A stretch of DNA of 64,000 nt. It comes from Geoglobus sp. UBA235. GTDB lineage: Archaea > Halobacteriota > Archaeoglobi > Archaeoglobales > Archaeoglobaceae. The stretch is from positions 62,001 through 126,000 of the forward strand of contig DACG01000030.1 of assembly GCA_002494725.1 (NCBI GenBank), read 5' to 3'. Positions 16,411 to 22,572 of this stretch are shown one piece after another. The notes beneath the pieces were generated by a model. It made no database searches. It was given only the letters and a program-made list of their open reading frames with translations, and had not been told where the DNA came from. Position 1 is the stretch's first letter. Each line of letters begins with the position of its first letter. A program made the position numbers and the translations under genes.

Positions 16411-17280
16411 TCACTTCTTTACAATTTTATCGTAGGTTGATCTCAGCCTGTCCTTTCCCTCAGAACATACATGTATTGTGGCAAATTCGATCTCGGGTAG
16501 CTCTTTCTGCAGTTTTTCAACTATTATCTCAGTAAGCCTGTCAGCATCCCTTACCCTCATCTCACCATCAACGGTTATGTGCAGATCGACATGCACCTTT
16601 TCAGGAGACATGTAGGTTGCGATTATGTCGTGGACATCGCTGACCTCGGAAAACTGACCTATAACTCTCGAAATCCTCTCGTAAAACTCATCATCAGGGC
16701 TGAATCCGAGAAGAAACCTTGCATTCTCCATTATGAGCCTGAATCCATTGTAAGCAATTATCAGGGCTATGATGAAGGTTATCGCCGAGTCAAGGTGTCT
16801 GACGTACCTCGTGAAGAATATTGCCACAAGTCCCGATATGCCGGTCAGCAGATCGTTTCTTAGCTCATATTTAAGAGCAACCATCTCAGGCCTTCTTGCC
16901 TGCTTAGCTGTGAGGTAAAGAACAGTGATAATTGGCATAAGACTCAGTGCCATCACAAAACCTGCATACACGGAATGTTCCGGGAACTCATTGGAGATCA
17001 TTCTCTGAACACTCTCCTTCAGAAGCTCAAATGAGAGGATTGAGATGAATGCAACTCCTGCAATAAGTGCTCCAACATTTCCTGCAAGTCCGTGACCAAG
17101 AGGGTGAGTGTGGTCTGCTGGCTTCTCGGATATTCTGGCAGAGACCCTGAGTATCAGCAGAATGACAATGTCTGTCAGTGAGTGAAAAGCCTCAGCAATC
17201 AGTATGAGGTAGCCGTAGAGGTAATAGCCCAGAACCCTTATTGCTGTTGAGATTGCATAGGCAAGATAGACGGTTTTCAT
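16411..17280 (-). CDS. Cation diffusion facilitator family transporter
   Basis: A 289-residue membrane transporter of the CDF family, which exports divalent metals in exchange for protons. It has about six predicted helices, the metal site HSLTD (33-37) in helix 2 and NDLL in helix 5, and a cytoplasmic ferredoxin-like C-terminal domain (about 205-289) with HVDLHITVDG. The first helix begins unusually close to the start, so the N-terminus is short for the family. It overlaps the zinc-ribbon gene by four bases, joining the ArvA-like operon. The metal is unknown; Fe, Zn and Mn are all possible. Confidence 0.87.
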   Translation of the reverse strand: MKTVYLAYAISTAIRVLGYYLYGYLILIAEAFHSLTDIVILLILRVSARISEKPADHTHPLGHGLAGNVGALIAGVAFISILSFELLKESVQRMISNEFPEHSVYAGFVMALSLMPIITVLYLTAKQARRPEMVALKYELRNDLLTGISGLVAIFFTRYVRHLDSAITFIIALIIAYNGFRLIMENARFLLGFSPDDEFYERISRVIGQFSEVSDVHDIIATYMSPEKVHVDLHITVDGEMRVRDADRLTEIIVEKLQKELPEIEFATIHVCSEGKDRLRSTYDKIVKK

Positions 17281-17576
17281 GATCTCTTCTTTTTCCTCAG
17301 AAGAGATGGAAGGTGAACAGCATACTTTCCATCTTCCTGCAGGGCAATAACAACCTCTCCACCTTCAAGAAGTTTTTCAATGTTCAGTTCATACATTCCG
17401 GGGGCGATAATTCTCACACTTTCAATTCTCTCAAACTGTTCCTTTATCTCCTCAACCTCTCTGCCCTTCTGCTTTGGGATGTAAAGAAACTTGTTGTTTC
17501 CACACTCACATCCCTGCAGTATCGCCATATCTCCATCCATGTACTCTTTCCCGCACTCTGTGCATCTGTGAGGCAT
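17277..17576 (-). CDS. OapC/ArvC-type zinc-ribbon protein
   Basis: A 99-residue protein with an N-terminal zinc ribbon (CTEC at 5-8, CEC near 23-25) and a C-terminal part with RIIAPGMYELNIEKLL and VIALQEDGKYAVHLPSL. It matches the euryarchaeal COG3364/OapC family. In haloarchaea the gene trio GTPase, DUF2073 and this zinc ribbon has been tied to extracellular vesicle formation (ArvA, ArvB, ArvC). ATG 17576 overlaps the preceding stop by one base. Role here is inferred from the conserved operon. Confidence 0.78.
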   Translation of the reverse strand: MPHRCTECGKEYMDGDMAILQGCECGNNKFLYIPKQKGREVEEIKEQFERIESVRIIAPGMYELNIEKLLEGGEVVIALQEDGKYAVHLPSLLRKKKRS

Positions 17577-17935
17577 CACCTATCACCGAGCTGAACCATT
17601 GCAGTAATTATGTCCTTCTGCTTTGAAAGCATCTTCACCCTGTTGGCAGGTCCTATAAGGGTGAGCCTTCCGGTCTTCTTCCCGAAGAGCTTTGAGAAAA
17701 ACGTCTCCTTTGGAGGGTAACTTTCAACCTCTATCCCAACAAACTTGTCATGGTCTATTTCGAGCATTGTCAGCTCAATTAGTTTTGCCTCCTCTTCAGG
17801 TGAGAGTCCTGACTCAAGAACGACAATCTTCCCCTCCTTTACGCTGTCGAGTATCATTCTCAGCTTTTCCATTGAGCTCATTCTTTCAAGCCTGTCCTTC
17901 GAGATCAGGCTAAGCTGCACACCCTCCATATCCAT
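17576..17935 (-). CDS. DUF2073 (ArvB-like) protein
   Basis: A 119-residue protein of DUF2073 with the conserved DKFVGIEVESYP and RLTLIGPANRVKMLSKQKD segments. It lies between the Era-like GTPase and the zinc ribbon, the order seen across Euryarchaeota. Translation probably starts at ATG 17935, which overlaps the GTPase stop as TGATG; ATG 17929 is an alternative. No catalytic motif is visible, so a regulatory or scaffold role with the GTPase is the likeliest reading. Confidence 0.78.
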   Translation of the reverse strand: MDMEGVQLSLISKDRLERMSSMEKLRMILDSVKEGKIVVLESGLSPEEEAKLIELTMLEIDHDKFVGIEVESYPPKETFFSKLFGKKTGRLTLIGPANRVKMLSKQKDIITAMVQLGDR

Positions 17936-18570
17936 CACCCGAACTTTTCAGCCATTGTTCTGTAAAGCGTGTCAATGTTCAGACCCTTCAACGCCGATAT
18001 GGGCACCACAACGTGCTGGGGAAATGCTGCCTTTATTCTGGCTGGAGACGCATTTGGCAGGTCTATTTTGTTGGCTATTATCAGCAGGGGAAGGCCTCTC
18101 GCCTCTATGTTGCCCACTATGGTGACGTTGACCTGAGTGTATGGATCCTCCGTGGAATCCATAACCAAGAGGATTCCATCAAGATCATCAAGCCATTTTA
18201 TTGCCTCAATCACACCTTCGGTCGCCTCCTTCGCTCTTCTTTTTGCCTCTTCCTCACTCATTCCGTACTTCAGAAAGTCGTGAAAGTCAATCTTCGTTGC
18301 AATCCCCGGAGTATCTATTATGTCTATTGTCAGGGTTTTCCCATCAACCTCAATCTTAACACCCTCTCTCAGCTTTGCCCTCCTTGTCTCGTGGGGAATC
18401 TCGCTTTCAGAGCCTATCACGTCTCCTGTCCAGTCCCTGAGAATTCTGTTTGCAAGAGTGGTTTTTCCTGCATTTGGTGGCCCGTAGATACCAATCCTCA
18501 TCTTGTCTTTCTTGAAAAACCACTTGAATATGCTTCTAAACCTTGCTTTAAGGCTCGTTATCAGCCCCAT
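17935..18570 (-). CDS. Era-like small GTPase (ArvA/OapA-type)
   Basis: A 211-residue GTPase. An amphipathic N-terminal helix (residues 1-22, with FRSIFKWFFKK) could touch membrane, followed by G1 GPPNAGKT (30-37), G3 DTPG (86-89), G4 NKID (167-170) and G5 SAL (192-194). The IPHETRRAKLREGV switch region is shared with the haloarchaeal ArvA GTPase that drives vesicle release. Start ATG 18570 (MGLITSLK) agrees with that family; ATG 18576 is two codons upstream. A TTTTAATTG near 18608-18616 may be the operon promoter. Confidence 0.85.
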   Translation of the reverse strand: MGLITSLKARFRSIFKWFFKKDKMRIGIYGPPNAGKTTLANRILRDWTGDVIGSESEIPHETRRAKLREGVKIEVDGKTLTIDIIDTPGIATKIDFHDFLKYGMSEEEAKRRAKEATEGVIEAIKWLDDLDGILLVMDSTEDPYTQVNVTIVGNIEARGLPLLIIANKIDLPNASPARIKAAFPQHVVVPISALKGLNIDTLYRTMAEKFG

Positions 18571-18642
18571 ATTCATCACTACCAATAGCAATGCAGAACC
18601 AATTAAAAGCTTTATGGCAAAAAATAATAAAAATTGGATGAA

Positions 18643-18813
18643 TTACTCAAGGGAAATTGCTCCGCTTGGACATACATCAACGCATGTCCCGCATTCTGTG
18701 CAGAGGTCTGCATCAATTACAGCCACATCATTCAGCTCAATTGCTCCAACGGGGCACTCATCCACACACGTCCCGCATGCTGTGCAGAGTTCAGCATCAA
18801 CGACTGCCGGCAT
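18643..18813 (-). CDS. Small 2x[4Fe-4S] ferredoxin
   Basis: A 56-residue ferredoxin of clostridial type with two near-identical halves: CTACGTCVDECPVGAIEL and CTECGTCVDVCPSGAISL, each giving Cx2Cx2Cx3CP. It should carry two [4Fe-4S] clusters for low-potential electron transfer in the cytoplasm. ATG 18811-18813 is preceded by GGTGATG. A TTAAATT-like element near 18845-18855 on the minus strand may be its promoter. It is transcribed toward the GTPase gene, 72 bases away. Confidence 0.9.
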   Translation of the reverse strand: MPAVVDAELCTACGTCVDECPVGAIELNDVAVIDADLCTECGTCVDVCPSGAISLE

Positions 18814-18865
18814 TTTTCATCACCAAGCAAAGCAAATTCAAATCGAATTTAATTTTTTTCATTTA

Positions 18866-19021
18866 TTGCGATCAGAGCTCATTACTTTCGCAGCACGGAC
18901 AAGCGTGATATATCTGCTCATCCCATCCTACATCATGAACTACATAATGGGTGCAGTTGAAAGGTCAAGGCAGTACTACGATGAAAGGCTCTACACCTGC
19001 TTGGAACCATCTGATTTTTAA
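18866..19021 (+). CDS. Possible 51-residue membrane peptide
   Basis: An open frame from TTG 18866 to TAA 19021 encodes a hydrophobic stretch (FAARTSVIYLLIPSYIMNYIMG) followed by a polar tail with RSRQYYDERLYTC. An AT-rich TTTAATTTTT at about 18847-18857 is close to the right distance for a leaderless TTG start. I recognise no family; the coding sense is supported only by its amino-acid pattern and position. It could also be a decayed gene or leader of the phosphoesterase that starts 39 bases later. Confidence 0.3.
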   Translation: MRSELITFAARTSVIYLLIPSYIMNYIMGAVERSRQYYDERLYTCLEPSDF

Positions 19022-19059
19022 CCAGCCAATTTTTTATACTCAATTTTTTAAGAGCCTGT

Positions 19060-19758
19060 GTGAAAAGAGTTCACAAGGTAATTCTGACAGAGAAGAAAGG
19101 AATTGTTATTGGCAGAACTCTCATAATTGCTGATCTCCACTTGGGCATTGAGGGTATCCTTGAGGAAAAGGGAATGGCTGTACCATCTCTCCAGATCGAA
19201 AGCATAATCTCAGAGGTCAGAGAAATGATTGAAGAATTTGGCCCTGAGGAACTTGTTGTTGCCGGAGATCTCAAGCACGAGTTCAGCAGAAACGTTCCCA
19301 GTGAGTGGAAGGACATCAAAAGATTCATCGAGACTGTATGCAAGTCTGTCAGACTCAGAATTGTCAGGGGAAACCATGACAATTTCCTTCAGTCCATTCT
19401 CTCGAAATACGGTATCGAATTCTCCGACAGCATAGATGTGGATGGATACTCTGTGGAGCACGGTCACAGGGAGAGCAGGTCAGAAAAAATCGTTATGGGG
19501 CATGAACACCCGTCAATAAGGCTTCGCCATGAGGGAGGAATTTACTCATACAGGGTGTTTCTCCATGCAAAAAATGATAAGAGGGAAGTATGGGTCCTTC
19601 CTCACTTCTCTCCAATTCTTCCGGGTTCAAACGTTCTTGAATCTGGCTTTCTGTCACCGGTAATGAAATCCTTCTCCCCGGATCAGATTGAGGTTTACGC
19701 AGTTGAGGATGACGTTTACCACATGGGAAACTTAAAAATCCTGAAGGATTTCCTGTAA
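19060..19758 (+). CDS. Metallophosphoesterase
   Basis: A 232-residue calcineurin-type phosphoesterase with the metal motifs IADLHLG (D and H), AGDLKHE, RGNHDN and GHEHPS in order. Archaeal relatives resemble the core of SbcD/Mre11-like nucleases without the extra domains; the substrate is unknown. The GTG start at 19060 lies 24 bases after TTTTTATAC (19031-19039), so it is likely leaderless. The radical SAM gene begins four bases after its stop and is probably co-transcribed. Confidence 0.8.
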   Translation: MKRVHKVILTEKKGIVIGRTLIIADLHLGIEGILEEKGMAVPSLQIESIISEVREMIEEFGPEELVVAGDLKHEFSRNVPSEWKDIKRFIETVCKSVRLRIVRGNHDNFLQSILSKYGIEFSDSIDVDGYSVEHGHRESRSEKIVMGHEHPSIRLRHEGGIYSYRVFLHAKNDKREVWVLPHFSPILPGSNVLESGFLSPVMKSFSPDQIEVYAVEDDVYHMGNLKILKDFL

Positions 19759-19762
19759 GGCG

Positions 19763-20821
19763 ATGCTGTTCATTGTGATGCTCACTGGAAGATGCAATCT
19801 GAAGTGCCTTTACTGCGGGGGTACGATTGAGAAAAGCGTTATGCCCCATGACGTGACCTACAATCCCGGTGATCTCTTCGATTTTCTGAACTCTTTCAGA
19901 AATGTGTCTGTTGCATTTTACGGTGGGGAGCCGCTCCTTAGGGATGATCTCATAAGGGAAATAATGGATTCGGTGAGAGCAAAGCATTTCATAATTCAGA
20001 CAAACGGACTTCTCCTCAACAGACTCGAGAAAGAATACATCAGAAGATTCTCAACCATTCTCGTTTCGGTGGATGGTGTCAGGGAGGTCACTGACTACTA
20101 CAGAAATGGCACGTACAATGCTACCATTGAAAGTGTGAGGAAGATTTCAGAGTTTTTCGACGGGGAGCTTATCGCCAGAATGACCGCTTCCCAGAAAACG
20201 GACATTTACAGGGATGTTATGCATATTCTGAAGCTTGACATCTTCACACACGTTCACTGGCAGATTGATGCAGTGTGGAGCAATCAGGGAGTGTGGAGGG
20301 ATTTTGATGGCTGGATGCTTGACTACAGTTCTGGTGTATCAAGGCTGACAGATCGCTTCATTTATGAGCTGAAAAACGGGAAAGTTCTCAGAATAGTTCC
20401 CTTCCTCGGTGTGCTGAAAGCAATGCTGTTCGAGAGCAATTCACCACCTCCCTGTGAGAGCGGAAGGGAGAGTTTTGCAGTAACAACAGATGGCAGAATT
20501 GTTGCATGTCCCGTTGTTGCAGATCTCGAATGGAACTGGTGTGGAGATATATGGAACGGAATTTCAAGAAAAGTTGAGATCATTGACCCCTGTCCGTCAT
20601 GCAGGTACTTCAGAATATGCGGTGGCAGATGCTTGGTGTCTAACAGGGAATGGTTCTGGGGGGAGAAGGGGTTCAGAGATCTCTGCAGCCTCACAGCCCA
20701 CCTGATAGAGAGCATGAAGAGGGTGAAGAAGGTGGCACTGGAACTTCATGATCAGGGCATGATAGACATCAGGGAACTTTACTATCCCAGATTCAACAAC
20801 ACAACGGAAATAATTCCTTAA
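19763..20821 (+). CDS. Peptide-modifying-type radical SAM/SPASM enzyme
   Basis: A 352-residue radical SAM protein with the cluster motif CNLKCLYC (Cys 11, 15, 18), the FYGGEPLL motif, and a cysteine-rich C-terminal half (CPVVADLEWNWCG, CPSCRYFRICGGRC) like SPASM domains that hold extra [4Fe-4S] clusters. It resembles an Archaeoglobus group (AF0577 type) annotated as putative peptide-modifying enzymes. Such proteins alter side chains of peptides or make quinone-like cofactors. The substrate is unknown and no evident precursor gene is adjacent, apart from the weak 51-residue frame at 18866. It is convergent with the MBL gene. Confidence 0.8.
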   Translation: MLFIVMLTGRCNLKCLYCGGTIEKSVMPHDVTYNPGDLFDFLNSFRNVSVAFYGGEPLLRDDLIREIMDSVRAKHFIIQTNGLLLNRLEKEYIRRFSTILVSVDGVREVTDYYRNGTYNATIESVRKISEFFDGELIARMTASQKTDIYRDVMHILKLDIFTHVHWQIDAVWSNQGVWRDFDGWMLDYSSGVSRLTDRFIYELKNGKVLRIVPFLGVLKAMLFESNSPPPCESGRESFAVTTDGRIVACPVVADLEWNWCGDIWNGISRKVEIIDPCPSCRYFRICGGRCLVSNREWFWGEKGFRDLCSLTAHLIESMKRVKKVALELHDQGMIDIRELYYPRFNNTTEIIP

Positions 20822-20822
20822 C

Positions 20823-21710
20823 CTACAGATGTATTTTGATGTCACTGAGTGTTAGTGCTTTGACACCCCTCCCCCTCACCTCTTCAATCAGCCTCTCTGT
20901 AGGATTTCCATGATAGAACAGGACGTATTCTGGGTTGCAGTGGTCAATGAGATGGATAATCCCCCTGTAGTCTACATGATCGCTGAAAACAATTCTTCTC
21001 CTGTAAAATCTCTGGGCTGAAAGGACAAATCCGTCAGACACCTCTTTTGGAGAAACTATTCTTGCCTCACCGCTCTCATGTTCTATACCAAGAACCTCAC
21101 ATATCCTTTTTATTCTCCCACTTACATTGAATCCAATTCCATTTTCAGAGAGAATTCTTGCAACCCTCTGGGCTTTCCCGACAGGATATGCTCCAAGCTC
21201 ATTTCCCTTCTCTGCAGCCTCGATAACCCTGTCAATCTCGTCATCAAACGTGTATGAGGGGTGACCGTACGTTGCCTCGGTAATCAGAACATCACACTGA
21301 GGAAGGGAATGAAAGCTCTTCACATCCCCTGTCACAAGAATGCTGAAATCTCTGAAAAAGTATGCAGATGCCCCGTCAATGTGACCTGTTGGAAATGTCT
21401 CTATTTTCACGCCCTTTATATCGAGTTTCTCTCCAATTCTGTGCACGTATCCTCTGAACTTTTCTTCTGAAATCGTGGAAAGAATTTTTGCCGTCTCTTC
21501 CGATGCTATGGCCCTCAGGTTCCTGATGTTTCTCACTCCATGATGGTCTGAGTGGGCATGCGTGATTATGTTGAAACCCTTTCCAGGGCTGCTGTCTATG
21601 TGGAAGTCTACTCCGTCAATCCTGATGGAAAAATGGGGTCTGAAACCGTTTCCATACTTCCTTCTGTATATAAGAGCGTTGAACTTTTCGGCTATATCGA
21701 GCAGATCCAT
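20823..21710 (-). CDS. MBL-fold hydrolase, exonuclease-like
   Basis: A 295-residue metallo-beta-lactamase-fold protein with the zinc motif THAHSDHHG (His51, His53, Asp55, His56), a later GHIDGASAYF and FSDHVDY, similar to archaeal SNM1/CPSF-like putative nucleases and DNA-ligase-associated exonucleases. The FYHGNP end is also typical. The activity is inferred; phosphodiester hydrolysis is likely. ATG 21710 directly follows the stop of a 20-codon frame described separately, so the two are probably translated from one message. Confidence 0.75.
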   Translation of the reverse strand: MDLLDIAEKFNALIYRRKYGNGFRPHFSIRIDGVDFHIDSSPGKGFNIITHAHSDHHGVRNIRNLRAIASEETAKILSTISEEKFRGYVHRIGEKLDIKGVKIETFPTGHIDGASAYFFRDFSILVTGDVKSFHSLPQCDVLITEATYGHPSYTFDDEIDRVIEAAEKGNELGAYPVGKAQRVARILSENGIGFNVSGRIKRICEVLGIEHESGEARIVSPKEVSDGFVLSAQRFYRRRIVFSDHVDYRGIIHLIDHCNPEYVLFYHGNPTERLIEEVRGRGVKALTLSDIKIHL

Positions 21711-21773
21711 TCACTTCTCCCTCTTCTTTTTGTAGCATATCATGCAGTCAAGGCATTTCTCTGGGATTTCCAT
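21711..21773 (-). CDS. Possible 20-residue CxxC microprotein
   Basis: Frame from ATG 21773 to TGA 21711 encodes a 20-residue peptide beginning MEIPEK, then CLDCMIC, then a basic KKKREK tail. Its stop is directly joined to the MBL start. A minus-strand TTAAAAATAAT (about 21791-21801) is placed so that transcription would begin close to this ATG, so it may be a leaderless first cistron. The three cysteines could bind zinc or iron-sulfur. It may instead be a leader that sets MBL translation. Confidence 0.35.
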   Translation of the reverse strand: MEIPEKCLDCMICYKKKREK

Positions 21774-21845
21774 AATCATGAGCGGGCAGGATTATTTTTA
21801 ACTGTTTCCCACTGTTGTGATGATAAATGGTAAATCTCAGAAAAA

Positions 21846-21856
21846 TTTATATATTC
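21846..21856 (+). promoter_or_regulatory. TATA box of the heat-shock operon
   Basis: TTTATATATTC is a strong archaeal TATA element. Transcription would start near 21875-21877, a few bases before the ATG at 21880 and inside the operator palindrome at 21869-21889. Confidence 0.6.
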
Positions 21857-21868
21857 AAAATCCCAAAA

Positions 21869-21889
21869 TTACTAACTGGATGTTAGTAA
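21869..21889. promoter_or_regulatory. HSR1 operator palindrome
   Basis: TTACTAAC-TGGAT-GTTAGTAA is a perfect inverted repeat with eight-base arms. Its core CTAAC-N5-GTTAG is the binding element described for the A. fulgidus heat-shock regulator HSR1. It covers the predicted transcription start and the first codons of the regulator gene, as expected for a repressor that blocks polymerase and is released on heat shock. Confidence 0.75.
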
Positions 21890-22572
21890 GAAAAGGTGAT
21901 GATAGGTGCTGGGAGGACATAATCGAGGCTCTTGCAAATGAGAGCAGAAGAAGAATAATCCAGCTTCTCACAAAAAAGCCCTGCTACGTGAGTGAGATAT
22001 CCTATGCTCTGAAAATGGCACCCAAGGTTGTTCTTGAGCATCTCGACAGGCTTGAAAAAGCCGGTCTCATAAGAAGCTTTGAGGAGGGAAGGAGGAGGTA
22101 TTACTACATTGACAGAAGCCTGAACATTTCCATTTCCATTTCACCTCACAGGTTTGATGTTGATGTTGTTGAGGAGAGAGTCAGAGATCTCGAAAAGGAG
22201 TTCATGAGGATAAAGTCCCTGCTTGAGAGTTCTGCAGAGAAGAGCATTGTTGACGCCTTTGAAAGACTGAGGAAGATGGAAAGAATGTTTGTCATGATCC
22301 AGAAGTCAATTTCTGAAGGAATTGATGAACTCATAGAGAGGTTTATATCAAGACTCGACAGGCTTGATGTGAGCAATGTGGACAGAATTGTACTTTACGC
22401 TCTTATAAAAGGTGTTGAGAGCCCGGAAAGAATATCCCAGATGTTTGGATTACCCTATGATGATGTTCTCACCTCACTTTCAAACCTTGAAAGGAGAGGT
22501 TTTGTTGAAAGGATTGGGGATGGAAGTCTGATCAGATTCAGAATAAGGAAAGGAGGTGGTGTTTATGAGTGA
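21880..22572 (+). CDS. hsr1: Heat-shock transcriptional regulator HSR1 (ArsR-type winged helix)
   Basis: A 230-residue regulator with an N-terminal ArsR-like winged helix (residues 11-80, ALANESRRRIIQLLTKKP and APKVVLEHLDRLEKAGLI), a central coiled coil (about 92-160) and a second winged helix at the C-terminus (about 165-225). It corresponds to A. fulgidus HSR1 (AF1298), the repressor of the hsr1-cdc48-hsp20 operon, and the same order is found here. ATG 21880 lies inside the operator and next to the predicted transcription start, so the mRNA is leaderless. An in-frame ATG at 21817 is upstream of the TATA box and rejected. Confidence 0.88.
   Translation: MLVRKGDDRCWEDIIEALANESRRRIIQLLTKKPCYVSEISYALKMAPKVVLEHLDRLEKAGLIRSFEEGRRRYYYIDRSLNISISISPHRFDVDVVEERVRDLEKEFMRIKSLLESSAEKSIVDAFERLRKMERMFVMIQKSISEGIDELIERFISRLDRLDVSNVDRIVLYALIKGVESPERISQMFGLPYDDVLTSLSNLERRGFVERIGDGSLIRFRIRKGGGVYE

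Noticed and set aside
21817..21879. Longer N-terminus for the HSR1 protein
   Set aside because: It would place the start codon upstream of the TATA box at 21846.
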